From the NCBI RefSeq assembly GCF_030413595.1, contig NZ_CP129238.1:2232001-2296000 (forward strand): a stretch of 64,000 nucleotides of DNA, given 5' to 3'. Under the pieces are notes generated by a model that ran no database searches, was not told where the DNA came from, and worked only from the letters and a program-made list of their open reading frames with translations. Made by a program: the position numbers and the translations under genes. Source of the stretch: Planococcus liqunii. Its GTDB lineage: Bacteria > Bacillota > Bacilli > Bacillales_A > Planococcaceae. Below, one piece after another: positions 1-12,841 of the stretch. Every line of letters begins with the position of its first letter. Position 1 is the stretch's first letter.

Positions 1-1109
1 AAATGGGCCACAAGCACTTTCAGAATGGCATAAGCCGGTATTCCGAGAATGACTCCTGCTATGCCGAACAAGGAACCGGCTGTCAGCAAGACAAATATGA
101 TCGTAATCGGATGGATGATCATTGTTTTCCCCATAACTTGCGGTGAAATCAAATTGCTCTCAAAAATCTGGACGATGGTCCAGACAATGCCGACTTTCAG
201 CAGCATAAACGGCGAAATGACGATGCCGACAATTGCAGCCGGCGTAAAAGCGATTGCCGGGCCGATATATGGCACCACACTCGTCACTCCTGCCAGGAAG
301 CCGAACAGCAGCGCATAATCCAGGCGGATGATTAGGAAGCCGATGTAAACCATCACCCCGATAAAGATGCCGACAATGATTTTCCCTTGGATATAGGCCC
401 CAATTTGGCGGTCCGCTTCACGAAATACCGATCTCGTATCTTCACGGAAACGCGGGGGCATCAATTTCAGGATATATTCAGGGAATTTTTCTCCGTCTTT
501 CAGCAAGTAAAACAAGATAAATGGCACAATGATGATCGATAGAACGACCCCCGTCACGGTGCTGATAAAATCCGTCAACCGCGCCAGCAAGCCGGTTGCA
601 GTTGTTTGGAACGTTTCATTAAACGTCGTCGGCAGCGTCGTCAGCAGCTGTTCGATATTAAAGCTCGAATCCACATAGTAATCGCCGACATAGGAAGTGC
701 GCAAAAAGGCATCCAAATTGGTCAACAGCTGCATGAAATAATCCGGAAACTCCATAATCAGCCGCTGCGTCTGTTCGCGCAGGAACGGCAGCACCAGGAC
801 GATAAGCAAGGTGATCAATCCTGTCAACGCCACAAAGATAATGACAATTCCCCAAATGCGCGGAATTTTGAGTCCCTCGAGCATCCGAAGAATCGGCCGC
901 AGCAAGTAATACAGCACGAGCGCCAAGATGACCGGCAGGAAAATGGTCCGCATAAACAATAGCAGCGGATCAAAGATGAACGACACTTCCCGGAAAATGA
1001 AAATGACCAAGCCGATCAGCACTAAAGCGATCAAGGTGAATAAAGTATTGGTTCCTCCGAGAAAACGGATAAAATTCGTATTGAAAAAAGATTGTTTTTC
1101 CGTCTCCAT
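1..1109 (-). CDS. AI-2E family transporter (3' end beyond window)
   Basis: The reading frame is open from an ATG at 1109 to the window edge (about 369 codons), so only the extreme C-terminus is missing. The protein begins METEKQSFF and is dominated by hydrophobic helices: two near residues 20-75, one around 90, and a cluster in the C-terminal half with glycine- and proline-rich loops (FGFLAGVTSVVPYIGPAIA), which is the conserved signature of the AI-2E/PerM permease family. Such proteins are polytopic membrane exporters or permeases; a substrate cannot be read from sequence. It lies 59 bp downstream of the LCP gene on the same strand with no clear terminator between, so co-transcription is possible. 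Family assignment is confident, substrate unknown. Confidence 0.85.
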   Translation of the reverse strand, partial: METEKQSFFNTNFIRFLGGTNTLFTLIALVLIGLVIFIFREVSFIFDPLLLFMRTIFLPVILALVLYYLLRPILRMLEGLKIPRIWGIVIIFVALTGLITLLIVLVLPFLREQTQRLIMEFPDYFMQLLTNLDAFLRTSYVGDYYVDSSFNIEQLLTTLPTTFNETFQTTATGLLARLTDFISTVTGVVLSIIIVPFILFYLLKDGEKFPEYILKLMPPRFREDTRSVFREADRQIGAYIQGKIIVGIFIGVMVYIGFLIIRLDYALLFGFLAGVTSVVPYIGPAIAFTPAAIVGIVISPFMLLKVGIVWTIVQIFESNLISPQVMGKTMIIHPITIIFVLLTAGSLFGIAGVILGIPAYAILKVLVAH

Positions 1110-1168
1110 GCCACTCCTACTTTCTTTAAAATTCGTTATGCTACTATTTTAGCATATTATCTGACATT

Positions 1169-2113
1169 TTAATTAAGTGGTTGGGACAAAAATTCAGAAA
1201 GGGCTTGTCGGTTTTGTTCCACATCAATTTCCAAAACAGCTCCTGCATTCGGGTAGCGGGCATCCCAAAACGTACCTTTGACGGGTACCGTCAAACGGCC
1301 GATATCACTCTTCCCGCTTTTGGCAAGCTCCATCGCAAGCTTTACCTGGTCGGATGTCGGCAAATCGGTCTCGATATAGCCTTGAACTGCTCCTGCCAGT
1401 TTTGGATATTTAGGAATTGCCGAAACGCTGATCATTTCATCTTTTAACGCGGCCAGAACTTGCTGCTGGCGGCGTACACGCCCGAAGTCGCCTTCACTGT
1501 CTGCACGGAAACGCGCATACCCTAGCAGTTCTTTGCCGTTCAATGTATGAGTACCCTTAGTTAAAGAAACTCCAATTTTTTCAGACATATCTTTCTCTAC
1601 ATCAATTTCCACACCAGTTGGTGCAGCTATGTCGACCATTTGCTCAAAATTTGCGAAATCGATTTGCGCTACATGATGGATTTCTAATCCAAACATCTCA
1701 CGCAACGTATCGGCGAGAAGATTGGCACCCCCCAAGTAATAAGCAGCATTCAGTTTGTATGATTGGTATCCCGGAATATCTGCATAAATATCACGCATAA
1801 ATGAGGTCAATTTCACTTCGTCTGTATTTTTATCGTGCGACATCAGCATCATAGTATCCGAACGAGACTTTTCTTCCCCGCGTGAATCCACTCCGATGAT
1901 CAAGATATTCTGAAAATCTCCATTCTCTGGGTCTCCGTCAAATTCCATTTTAGGCAAATCTGTATTTTCAGCTAGTTTGTATCCACTTTGAAACTGCACA
2001 ACAGCATAAATTCCGGCCGCGACAATCGCTAGAAACAGCAGGAATAAAATGCCTCTGAATCGAAGCCTTTTTCTTTTGCGCCGGCTCCGGCTTGGCTTGA
2101 GTTCTTCTTCCAT
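1169..2113 (-). CDS. LytR-CpsA-Psr (LCP) family cell-wall glycopolymer ligase
   Basis: This 314-residue protein has a short Lys/Arg-rich cytoplasmic tail, one membrane anchor (about residues 20-42) and an extracellular LCP domain (about 68-225). Diagnostic motifs are NILIIGVDSR, SRSDTMML, FMRDIYADIPG and YARFRADSEGDFGRVRRQQ, which hold the Arg/Asp residues that bind the polyprenyl-pyrophosphate head group. LCP enzymes transfer teichoic acids or other anionic polymers from undecaprenyl phosphate to peptidoglycan on the outer face of the membrane. The ATG has an AAGGA element about 11 nt upstream. It is divergent from msrA, with about 150 bp between them. Which B. subtilis Tag paralogue (TagT, TagU, TagV) it matches cannot be decided here. 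Confidence 0.93.
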   Translation of the reverse strand: MEEELKPSRSRRKRKRLRFRGILFLLFLAIVAAGIYAVVQFQSGYKLAENTDLPKMEFDGDPENGDFQNILIIGVDSRGEEKSRSDTMMLMSHDKNTDEVKLTSFMRDIYADIPGYQSYKLNAAYYLGGANLLADTLREMFGLEIHHVAQIDFANFEQMVDIAAPTGVEIDVEKDMSEKIGVSLTKGTHTLNGKELLGYARFRADSEGDFGRVRRQQQVLAALKDEMISVSAIPKYPKLAGAVQGYIETDLPTSDQVKLAMELAKSGKSDIGRLTVPVKGTFWDARYPNAGAVLEIDVEQNRQALSEFLSQPLN

Positions 2114-2263
2114 AATCTACACGTTCCTTTCTAGTTGATGCCTTACATGGGACGTCATAAGGCATGAAGAAGTTTCTGCTCAACTATTATAAACATATTT
2201 ATTGTCGTAAAACAGGGGGAGTGGTAAGATTTTTTCTATATTAAGGCGAAAGGAGCCACCTAT

Positions 2264-2800
2264 ATGACAGAAAAAGCTACATTTGCAGGCGGCTGCTTCT
2301 GGTGCATGGTCAAACCGTTTGACCAGTTCGACGGCATTGAACGCGTCGTTTCCGGCTATACCGGCGGCTATGTTGAAAACCCGTCCTATGAACAAGTAAA
2401 AACCGGTACTACCGGCCATTTGGAATCAGTGGAAATCACTTTCCAGCCAGACGTTTTTCCGTACGAACAGCTGCTTGAAATCTTTTGGCAGCAAATCGAT
2501 CCGACCGACAACGACGGCCAGTTCCAGGATCGCGGCTCCCAGTACCGCCCCGCCATTTTTGTCCACACCGAAAAACAGCGGGAGCTGGCCGAACAATCGA
2601 AGCGCGACTTGGACGCAAGCGGCCGCTTCAAAAAGCCGGTCGTCACTGAAATTCTGGACGCCGGTCCGTTTTATGCGGCTGAAGATTATCATCAGGATTT
2701 CTACAAGAAAAACCCGGAACACTACAAAGAAGACCGCGCCATTTCCGGACGCGATGAATTCCTTTCTGAAACTTGGAAAAAAACCGAAGCCAGCAGTTAA
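2264..2800 (+). CDS. msrA: Peptide-methionine (S)-S-oxide reductase MsrA (copy 1)
   Basis: This 178-residue MsrA reduces the S-epimer of methionine sulfoxide in proteins. The catalytic GCFWC motif holds Cys11 (nucleophile) and Cys14; the conserved VVSGYTGG and [10 protein letters not shown] segments complete the substrate pocket. The start has a GAAAGGAG ribosome binding site 9 nt upstream. It stands alone, divergent from the LCP gene, unlike the second copy at 33474-34004, which overlaps msrB. The two copies are alike from the first residues through [13 protein letters not shown] segments, so they are paralogues. The C-terminus is slightly longer in this copy. Confidence 0.96.
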   Translation: MTEKATFAGGCFWCMVKPFDQFDGIERVVSGYTGGYVENPSYEQVKTGTTGHLESVEITFQPDVFPYEQLLEIFWQQIDPTDNDGQFQDRGSQYRPAIFVHTEKQRELAEQSKRDLDASGRFKKPVVTEILDAGPFYAAEDYHQDFYKKNPEHYKEDRAISGRDEFLSETWKKTEASS

Positions 2801-2880
2801 ACCGGCTATTTTTGTGCAGTGCGAAACCTATCATGGTTTGGCACTGTTTTTTTGTAAATGACGCATAGCGACCAAAAATC

Positions 2881-2911
2881 AAAAAGGCGCCCCGTTTGCT
2901 GGACGCCTTTT
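2881..2911. terminator. Bidirectional intrinsic terminator
   Basis: Inverted repeat AAAAGGCG / CGCCTTTT (2882-2889 and 2904-2911) with T-rich ends on both strands, between the 3' ends of msrA and the HAD gene. Confidence 0.8.
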
Positions 2912-2917
2912 CTTCTA

Positions 2918-3631
2918 TTATAAATTATTCAATGCAACTTTTTGGCCGCGAACAATTTCTCGCAGTTCCAGCAGTTCCCGGATTTCGTAGCTTGGCCGGA
3001 TGGAGGTGGGATTTTCTTTGCCAAACGGGTTGTACCAGCAAGTATCGATGCCGTAATTATGGCCGCCTTGGATATCCGAGCTCAGCGAGTCGCCGACAAT
3101 CAATACGCCTTCTTTTGATGACAGGCCAAGCTGTCTGAACGCATAATCAAAAATCCCGCTCTGCGGTTTCTGGTAGCCCGTTTCTTCTGAAATGATCACA
3201 TGCTCAAAGCGGTCGCTGAGCGGGGAATTCTGGATGCGCGCTTTCTGCACTTCCCCAAAGCCATTGGTGATCACCGCGAGCGTGCAGCCTTGAAGGCTTT
3301 CCATCAGTTCATCCGCGCCGGGCATCAAATGCGACTCCTGGCCAAGGAAATCCAGATACAACTTTGAAAAAGCTTCGGCGCTGATATCCAGCTGGTGCTC
3401 CAAAAACAAGCGCTTGAAACGTTCGATGCCCAAATCGCGGATGGCAATCTTTCCTTGTTCCAAGTCCTGCCAGAGCACTTGGCTGATTTTTCGGTAGCTG
3501 CCGTGGTAATCAGCGAAGCCGGTCGGCAAATCGTGTTCCATAAACGTATTATGCAACGCAGCCGTTTCGGATTTTCTAAAATCCATCAACGTATCGTCAA
3601 TATCAAAAAAAATCGTCGTGTATTGTTTCAT
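2918..3631 (-). CDS. HAD-superfamily nucleotidase, YjjG/YfnB type
   Basis: The 237-residue protein carries all four HAD motifs: FFDIDDTLMDF (Asp10 nucleophile and Asp12), VITNGFG (motif II Thr), YQKPQSGIF (motif III Lys) and VGDSLSSDIQGG (acidic metal ligands). A helical cap (about residues 20-95) sits between motifs I and II as in subfamily I. Close relatives are YjjG-type pyrimidine 5'-nucleotidases and B. subtilis YfnB; housecleaning dephosphorylation of non-canonical nucleotides is likely but not proven. It ends at a bidirectional terminator and begins 21 bp after the corA stop codon, so it probably belongs to the MFS-corA-HAD transcript. Confidence 0.85.
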   Translation of the reverse strand: MKQYTTIFFDIDDTLMDFRKSETAALHNTFMEHDLPTGFADYHGSYRKISQVLWQDLEQGKIAIRDLGIERFKRLFLEHQLDISAEAFSKLYLDFLGQESHLMPGADELMESLQGCTLAVITNGFGEVQKARIQNSPLSDRFEHVIISEETGYQKPQSGIFDYAFRQLGLSSKEGVLIVGDSLSSDIQGGHNYGIDTCWYNPFGKENPTSIRPSYEIRELLELREIVRGQKVALNNL

Positions 3632-3652
3632 GGCTCGTCCCTTCCTTATCCG

Positions 3653-4606
3653 TTAATCGTTTTCAAACCAGCCTTTGGAATAAAACCAGGCGAACATGCC
3701 GGTTCCAAGAAGCAGCATCACCGTCAACACGGCAAAATAGCCGCCGTTCCATTCCAGTTCCGGCATGTGTACAAAGTTCATGCCGTAAATGCCGGCAATG
3801 AATGTCAGCGGCATGAAAATGGTCGTGATGACCGTTAAAGTTTTCATGATATTGTTCATGCGATACGAATTCAGCGAAATGTAATTGTCGCGGATATCGG
3901 ACGTCAGTTCACGGTTGGAGTCGATCATTTGGCTTAATTTGATCAAATGGTCATAAATATCCTGGAAATAGGCACGTTTATGCTCCTGCAGGATAAACCG
4001 CTTGGATTCCAGGATGCGGTAAACCAAGTCCCTCGTCGGCACCACGATTTGCCGCAATTTGAACAAATCGCGCCGCACCGTAAACGTGGTTTCCATAATC
4101 GTTTTATCCGCTTTTTTCACCCGGTCGGCGTCTTCAATGGTTGCCAGCTGGTCTTCCAGATGCTCGACCAGCGGAAAAAACGAATCCACCACTTTATCCA
4201 TCAATTTATAGGTCACTTCCACCGGCTTAAACTGTCCGTGCGCATTTGGCGGACTGAAATAATTCCAGGTCAGATTGACTTCTTTCAAATCCTGAAAATG
4301 GAACGAAACGATAAAATTATCTCCTATGAATACATCGATTTCCTGGGCTTCCAAAGTTTCCGGATCGAGCGAATGAAAAACCAGGAAATTCATATCGTCG
4401 TAGTACTCAAGCTTCGGCCGCTGAAGTGAGTGGATGCAGTCTTCAATAGCCAAAGGATGAAATTTGAAATGGCTGCTGAGCAGCCCAATTTCTTCGTCAG
4501 TAGGGTCGACAAAATCCACCCAGTACCATTTCATCCCTTCCAATTCCGCCAAAGACGGATCGAAAACCATCTTATTTTGTTGATTGATTGCTTGGATTCG
4601 GATCAT
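3653..4606 (-). CDS. corA: CorA-family divalent cation (Mg2+/Co2+) transporter
   Basis: 317 residues: a large cytoplasmic N-terminal domain (about 1-250) with acidic and coiled-coil segments, then two C-terminal transmembrane helices. The essential YGMNF signature is at about residues 274-278, at the end of TM1, followed by a short periplasm-facing loop and TM2. Pentameric CorA channels import Mg2+ across the membrane. The ATG overlaps the stop of the upstream MFS gene in an ATGA arrangement, indicating translational coupling. B. subtilis YfjQ is the likely equivalent. Confidence 0.94.
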   Translation of the reverse strand: MIRIQAINQQNKMVFDPSLAELEGMKWYWVDFVDPTDEEIGLLSSHFKFHPLAIEDCIHSLQRPKLEYYDDMNFLVFHSLDPETLEAQEIDVFIGDNFIVSFHFQDLKEVNLTWNYFSPPNAHGQFKPVEVTYKLMDKVVDSFFPLVEHLEDQLATIEDADRVKKADKTIMETTFTVRRDLFKLRQIVVPTRDLVYRILESKRFILQEHKRAYFQDIYDHLIKLSQMIDSNRELTSDIRDNYISLNSYRMNNIMKTLTVITTIFMPLTFIAGIYGMNFVHMPELEWNGGYFAVLTVMLLLGTGMFAWFYSKGWFEND

Positions 4607-5778
4607 TTAGTTTCCCTCACCTTTTTATTCAACAATAATGCACATACTGCCAGCACCAGGATATAGCCCAACATCAGATTTAAGGTGATGTCATGCGTGC
4701 CGTAGCGGTCATACAAGAATCCGATGCCAAAAGGCATGATGCTGGAAATGATATAGCCCCCTGACTGGATCATTGCCGTCCAGCTGTTGACGTCATCGGC
4801 CCGTGTGTTTTCATCGAGCGGCATCAACAGCGCAATCGGGAACAAGCCGCCAAGCGTAATGCCAAGCAGCACAGCCGCAAGCCAGATAAAGGCGGTCCCT
4901 TCAATCATCAACAACAGAATGCCGGCAGCACCGGAGCCAAGCGACACAAACGTCCAAAGAAGGCGGCTTGGGAATTTGCCCAAAAGCGCCGGGATGGACA
5001 AGTTGCCAACCAGCTGGACCAGAGACATGACCGTCAAGACAGCACCGGCTGTCAAAATGTTCATGCCTTTATCGCTTGCAATCGGCGCCAGCCACGTAAT
5101 CAAGGAGAAAAACAAAGCAGACTGGAAAGCGAAAAACAGCAGCATCAGCCAAGCGCGCTTGTTTTTCCAAGGGGAACGGGCCGGCTCTCCCCTCACTTCC
5201 AGCGCATCACTTTGCGGCTCTTCAACGCGCTGCCAGAGAATCAAAGCGGCAACGGCAAGCAACCCCCAGCTGGCAAGTGCCAGCGGCCAGTCGAGAATCG
5301 TGTAAAATACCCCCGTCAGTCCGGAACTGAGTGTCGCACCAAGCCCCATGCCGAACGAATACACGCCGATCAAAGACGCGGGCCGTGTCGGGAAGTTGCG
5401 CTTGATCATCGCGGACAATAACGGGCTGATGATGGCAATCGCCAGGCCGATGAAAAAGGCGCTGGCAAGCAGTGCAGGATAAGACGGCACAAGCCCGCGG
5501 ACCAGCGTCAATGTGCCGATGACAATAATCAAGATGGAAACCGAGCGCTTCATGCCGAATTTCCGGTTAAATCCTACCGCGAGCGGTGCAAACAGCCCCA
5601 TGCAAAACACCGGAACAGATGTGAGCAGGCTGATCTGGCTATTGGACAGGGCCAAATCGGTGCGGATGGTTTCAAGCAGCGGGCCGATGGAAGAAATGGC
5701 CGGCCGCAAGTTCAGCGAGACGAAAAAGATGGCCAAGACCATCAGGCCAAGCACCGATTTATTGGATGGAGCAGTCAC
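4603..5778 (-). CDS. MFS transporter, CynX/NimT (cyanate/nitroimidazole) type
   Basis: 391 residues with about 12 hydrophobic segments. The opening SLNLRPAISSIGPLLETIR and the loop GFNRKFGMKRS after TM2 are characteristic of the CynX/NimT branch of the major facilitator superfamily. The function is efflux or uptake of a small molecule; the substrate is not readable. It is the first gene of an operon with corA (4-bp ATGA overlap). The coupling of an MFS gene to corA is unexpected and may be incidental. Confidence 0.85.
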   Translation of the reverse strand: MTAPSNKSVLGLMVLAIFFVSLNLRPAISSIGPLLETIRTDLALSNSQISLLTSVPVFCMGLFAPLAVGFNRKFGMKRSVSILIIVIGTLTLVRGLVPSYPALLASAFFIGLAIAIISPLLSAMIKRNFPTRPASLIGVYSFGMGLGATLSSGLTGVFYTILDWPLALASWGLLAVAALILWQRVEEPQSDALEVRGEPARSPWKNKRAWLMLLFFAFQSALFFSLITWLAPIASDKGMNILTAGAVLTVMSLVQLVGNLSIPALLGKFPSRLLWTFVSLGSGAAGILLLMIEGTAFIWLAAVLLGITLGGLFPIALLMPLDENTRADDVNSWTAMIQSGGYIISSIMPFGIGFLYDRYGTHDITLNLMLGYILVLAVCALLLNKKVRETK

Positions 5779-5866
5779 AAATCATTCCTCCTTAAGCAAT
5801 TCGGTCATACAAACTTGTGTTCCCGGACACGAGCCATTAAAATGGATGTGAAAGGCGGGCACAAGG

Positions 5867-6100
5867 ATGAAAATCGTAAACTGGAGCTATGCAAAACGCT
5901 ATAACATCAAAGCCATTTTCGACGAATTTCCCCACGTGGTGGTGGTGTTCCGTCAAATCGGCGGCTATTATTTCATCTTCTCGATGAAAGGCTTAACCAA
6001 AGAACATATCCCGACGCGCAAAGACTATGTGCGCATGGAATACTTGCTTAATAAAGACCTCGGCCTTCTGGAAGCTTACAAAGAACGCAAATATAAATAA
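5867..6100 (+). CDS. Small conserved-looking protein of unknown function
   Basis: A 77-codon frame starting at ATG 5867 with a weak AAAGGCGGG-type element about 12 nt upstream. The product is basic and aromatic-rich (central FRQIGGYYFIF stretch, C-terminal YKERKYK) with no membrane segment or known motif. It is the only plausible frame between the divergent MFS gene and the ABC-F gene, and its codon use resembles the neighbours. I do not recognise the family. Confidence 0.5.
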   Translation: MKIVNWSYAKRYNIKAIFDEFPHVVVVFRQIGGYYFIFSMKGLTKEHIPTRKDYVRMEYLLNKDLGLLEAYKERKYK

Positions 6101-6216
6101 ACCCCCTCTGTGCTTGATGGGCCGGCACCTCTTCTGGCTCTCCAAATTTCAGAGGTGCTTGTTTCAAAGGCCGTTTCAGCTTTCCCTTTTTTAAGTTTAT
6201 CCCAGACCGCTGCTGA

Positions 6217-7893
<1,677 letters not shown>

Positions 7894-7901
7894 TAAACGA
7901 A

Positions 7902-7937
7902 ATCCCGCCTGCCGAAGTTCGGCAGGCGGGATTTTTT
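7902..7937 (+). terminator. Intrinsic terminator of the ABC-F gene
   Basis: CCCGCCTGCCGAA / TTCGGCAGGCGGG stem followed by ATTTTTTC. Confidence 0.9.
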
Positions 7938-8030
7938 CATTTGTTGAAGCAGTGAGAAGGCATAACAAACAGGTTGCTCACTTTTGCAGAATCTGTTTGC
8001 ACTTCTCTCAGCAAAAGGATCAACCTATGC

Positions 8031-8062
8031 AAAAACCGCGGCATTTACGCCGCGGCTTTTTT
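8031..8062 (-). terminator. Terminator of the DUF1232 gene
   Basis: CCGCGGC / GCCGCGG stem with an A-run on its left (a T-run on the minus strand). It abuts the stop codon of the minus-strand gene; the right side also has TTTTTT, so it may work in both directions. Confidence 0.8.
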
Positions 8063-8543
8063 AATTCATGAAACGTTTTACCAGGCGGCCTGCCGGCAGT
8101 TTGGAAACGTATTTATTGCCCGAATGCGTGACGCCGCGCACTACGGACAACAGTTCAACATCCCCTGCCCAGTGTTCTTCAATCACTTCGATTGGGAACT
8201 TGTTCAATAACGTATTGATGATGAATACGGCTACAACCACATCATCCAGGAAGCCTCCTGGCCCTACCAGGATTTCCGGCAGAAAGTCCATCGGTGCAAA
8301 GAAATACAGAATCCCTGCTCCTACGGCCCCTTTGCTTTTCGCATCAATGCGTGAATCAAGCATCAATCGAGTCAGCAAGTGAAACAGATCCGGGGCAAAC
8401 AAAACGTATTTCCCGATTTTGCTGACGAATCCGGAACGTTTATCGAGCCAACCCTCTATTTTGCTGCGCAATTTTTTATAAAAATCCTGCTGTTCTGCTT
8501 CGCTCGGAAGCGGTTTTTTCAAATAATCATTGGCATTGGCCAT
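8061..8543 (-). CDS. DUF1232 (YkvA-like) membrane protein
   Basis: 160 residues from the ATG at 8543, which has GGGGGA 7 nt upstream; an in-frame earlier ATG adds 12 residues but lacks a good site. The central region (LLTRLMLDSRIDAKSKGAV, then GAGILYFFAPMDFLPEILVG, then a DDVVVAVFIINTLLN helix) is the DUF1232 signature with two hydrophobic segments and the conserved P-x-D-x-x-P core. The molecular role of this family is unknown. It is monocistronic with its own terminator. Confidence 0.85.
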   Translation of the reverse strand: MANANDYLKKPLPSEAEQQDFYKKLRSKIEGWLDKRSGFVSKIGKYVLFAPDLFHLLTRLMLDSRIDAKSKGAVGAGILYFFAPMDFLPEILVGPGGFLDDVVVAVFIINTLLNKFPIEVIEEHWAGDVELLSVVRGVTHSGNKYVSKLPAGRLVKRFMN

Positions 8544-8642
8544 TGCGAATCCCCCTATTAAGTCAGTCTTAGCGTACAAGCCGATTTAGATGAATTATAC
8601 CCTCATCTATAGGTCGGCTAAACAATTCCTTCACCATTCCGT

Positions 8643-8674
8643 AAAAAAAGAACCGCAGATGACTTGCGGCTCTT
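8643..8674 (-). terminator. Terminator of protease gene 1
   Basis: Imperfect stem AAGAACCGCA / TGCGGCTCTT with an A7 run on the left, which reads as a T-run on the minus strand. Confidence 0.75.
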
Positions 8675-8700
8675 CCGGAACTTCTTCTGTGAATCCCCTA

Positions 8701-10341
8701 TCATTTTAATCCCACCGCAGCAAAAGCGGCTTTGACGCTTGTCACTTCCTGGCTGTCTGCTCCGTACAGATCGGTGGCCGCCTGAACGCTTGCTGCCTGC
8801 AGCTGCCTGAATTTTGTGGTCGGCGTCAAATACTGGGTCAAGGTCCGGTAAAAGATCTTTCCGGTTTTTTCGATGCCGATTCCTTCCACTTTAACGTTGT
8901 AATGGGTTCCACCATTCGCAAGCAAGTAGGCGGCTTTATTGCTGATCGACGAATTGATGTGGACGCCGCCGAAGTCTTCCAAGCCCAAGTAGCGTTTTGT
9001 ATAGTGGTCCGGCAAGCCTTTCAACGTCGGATCGGCCAGAGAGCGAAGCGCGTCGCCTTCAACTTTCGGTGTATACACATCCTCACCGATTTGCCAGTCC
9101 GGGGTTTCGCTGTAGGCATGCTCAATCAGCACACCGAAAATATCCGACATCGATTCGTTGATCGCTCCGGCATCGTTCCAGTAAATGAGTCCAGCTGTCG
9201 ATTCTGTTACGGCATGCGTCAATTCATGCGCAATCACATCGAGAGATCCCGATAATGGCAGAAATTTCTCACCGTCTCCATCTCCGTAAACCATCTGGCT
9301 GCCGCTCCAAAATGCATTGTTGTAAGCTTTGCCGTAATGGACCGTCGACACAATCGCTGCTCCTTGGCCATCGTAGCTATTGCGGTCATGCACCGTTTTA
9401 AAATAATCGAAAGTCAGTCCGGCATAATGATGGGCATCCACTGCGGCCCCGTCCAAAAGGCCGTCCAATTGATGGTCCACATCCAGCCACAGCGTTCCGG
9501 GAAGTTCGGTTCCATTTGCTGCATCATAAGTGAAAATTCCCTTGCCACGAGTCCGGTCGATTAAATAAGATCCTGCGCTGTTCCGTACAGTATTTACTTG
9601 TTTCCGGTCGCCCAACACACCCGTTCCATTGGTTATCGAATCGATGCCGTCCGGTGCAGCTCCGTGGATTTGATTGTAGTATTCCAGAACCGCACCCGTT
9701 TTGGCGTCAATAAAATAATGGTAATTCCCGGGTACCGGTGACAAAAACTCATAGCGGATATGGTAAGCAAGCACAGGAACTTTCTTATCTAAATAAATGA
9801 TCAGCTCCGGTTTTTCCAAAGGAGCCATCTCCATTTTCCGCCCGTACAACTGCTGCAAGTTTTGGAGCGCGCCGGCAGATGCTTGCGCTGGCGCCAAAGC
9901 TGCCTTTTCCTTTAAAGCAGGAATTGCTGCTAAATCCGGCACCAGTTCACCTGATACCGACTTCAGCACACCGTTTGCATCTACATGAGCGGAAATGATC
10001 GAACCGAATACCGGAATGCCATTGAACAGCTGCTGCAGCTTCACATTGGCCAATCCCAGTTCATCCACTGATTCGCTGACGATTTGAAACTGGGTGGCTT
10101 CATCTTCAACCAGCCCGTACAGCTCCTCTTTTTCATCCAGATAGGCATAGATGATTTCTTTCGCACTTTCAGAAGAACTCCTAGTTAAACTCCCGGCAAT
10201 AAATGCTGGAGCTGTGCTGTCTGAACTGGCATAGACTTGCTCCGTAATTGCTGTACCGGTTGCAGCTTGAACCGGTGAAGCCAAAATCAGAAAGGCGGCC
10301 ACTGCCAAGCAACATAAACGGCTCCTGTTCACTGGATTCAC
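8701..10341 (-). CDS. Secreted thermolysin-like neutral metalloprotease (M4), copy 1
   Basis: 546-residue preproprotein. Signal peptide about residues 1-26 (cut after SPVQA), then the FTP and PepSY propeptide (about 55-215), then the mature M4 catalytic region. The zinc site is HELTH at 372-376, with the third ligand Glu396 in GAINESMSD and the transition-state His461 in GGVHINSS; the 20- and 85-residue spacings are those of thermolysin. The enzyme is secreted and degrades extracellular protein. It is a close paralogue of the gene directly upstream (10508-12169), so the pair arose by tandem duplication. Each has its own terminator. The propeptide is more divergent than the catalytic part. Confidence 0.96.
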   Translation of the reverse strand: MNPVNRSRLCCLAVAAFLILASPVQAATGTAITEQVYASSDSTAPAFIAGSLTRSSSESAKEIIYAYLDEKEELYGLVEDEATQFQIVSESVDELGLANVKLQQLFNGIPVFGSIISAHVDANGVLKSVSGELVPDLAAIPALKEKAALAPAQASAGALQNLQQLYGRKMEMAPLEKPELIIYLDKKVPVLAYHIRYEFLSPVPGNYHYFIDAKTGAVLEYYNQIHGAAPDGIDSITNGTGVLGDRKQVNTVRNSAGSYLIDRTRGKGIFTYDAANGTELPGTLWLDVDHQLDGLLDGAAVDAHHYAGLTFDYFKTVHDRNSYDGQGAAIVSTVHYGKAYNNAFWSGSQMVYGDGDGEKFLPLSGSLDVIAHELTHAVTESTAGLIYWNDAGAINESMSDIFGVLIEHAYSETPDWQIGEDVYTPKVEGDALRSLADPTLKGLPDHYTKRYLGLEDFGGVHINSSISNKAAYLLANGGTHYNVKVEGIGIEKTGKIFYRTLTQYLTPTTKFRQLQAASVQAATDLYGADSQEVTSVKAAFAAVGLK

Positions 10342-10467
10342 TCCTTTTTTGTCATCTGTGCTTTTCCTTTTATATACATCTTACCTCCTTTAATTTTCAG
10401 AATATATAGTCATCTTTATCTGTTTTATTCTAACGGATTCAGGTTCAAATACCTGTATTGAAAAATG

Positions 10468-10496
10468 AAAAAAGGCCACTCTAAGCGAGTGGCCTT
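10468..10496 (-). terminator. Terminator of protease gene 2
   Basis: AAGGCCACTC / GAGTGGCCTT perfect 10-bp stem with an A-run (minus-strand T-run) on its left, just after the stop at 10508. Confidence 0.9.
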
Positions 10497-10507
10497 ACCC
10501 ATTCTAT

Positions 10508-12417
<1,910 letters not shown>

Positions 12418-12451
12418 AAAAAAAAGACCTGCTCAATGATGAGCAGGTCTT
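12418..12451 (-). terminator. Terminator of the cold-shock gene
   Basis: AAGACCTGCTCA / TGAGCAGGTCTT perfect 12-bp stem flanked on the left by a long A-run (T-run on the minus strand). Confidence 0.9.
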
Positions 12452-12456
12452 GGAGA

Positions 12457-12657
12457 TTAGATTTTAGTTACATTTGTAGCTTGAGGTCCGCGGTTGCCTT
12501 CCTCTACTTCAAATTCTACTTTTTGTCCTTCGTCAAGCGTTTTAAAGCCTTCGCCTTGGATCGCTGAGAAGTGAACGAATACGTCATCTCCGCCTTCAAC
12601 TTCGATAAATCCGAAACCTTTTTCTGAGTTGAACCATTTAACTGTACCTTGTTGCAT
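12457..12657 (-). CDS. Cold-shock protein, CspA/CspB family
   Basis: 66-residue single cold-shock domain with RNP1 (KGFGFIEV) and RNP2 (VFVHF) and the usual start [14 protein letters not shown]. It binds single-stranded RNA and DNA and acts as an RNA chaperone. A CCAGGAGG site lies 9 nt before the ATG. The roughly 140-nt AT-rich 5' leader from the promoter at 12808-12835 is typical of cold-regulated csp mRNAs. A second csp-type gene is at 48582. Confidence 0.96.
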   Translation of the reverse strand: MQQGTVKWFNSEKGFGFIEVEGGDDVFVHFSAIQGEGFKTLDEGQKVEFEVEEGNRGPQATNVTKI

Positions 12658-12722
12658 GTGTAAAAACCTCCTGGGAATAAAAAATTTTCAATATGGAATT
12701 TTTCCATTAAAAAAATTCACAT

Positions 12723-12763
12723 ATTCAAAAAAGTACCATCACTAGCTGATCACTTTTTTGAAT
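12723..12763 (-). promoter_or_regulatory. Hairpin in the csp 5' leader
   Basis: ATTCAAAAAAGT and ACTTTTTTGAAT are perfect 12-bp inverted arms (12723-12734, 12752-12763) around a 17-nt loop, inside the untranslated leader between the promoter and the csp start. It is a likely cold-responsive RNA structure; function is inferred only. Confidence 0.55.
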
Positions 12764-12807
12764 AGGTGAATAGCGGTTCGTGGTGTAATCTTTAGTTCTA
12801 TAAGTCT

Positions 12808-12835
12808 ATTATAGCAATTAAAACTGATAAGTCAA
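12808..12835 (-). promoter_or_regulatory. Sigma-A promoter of the csp gene
   Basis: On the minus strand TTGACT (12835-12830), 16-nt spacer, perfect TATAAT (12813-12808). Transcription would start near 12800, giving a leader of about 140 nt. Confidence 0.85.
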
Positions 12836-12841
12836 ATAAAT

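Noticed and set aside
49..962. Plus-strand frames opposite the AI-2E permease
   Set aside because: They mirror a long, family-recognised minus-strand gene.
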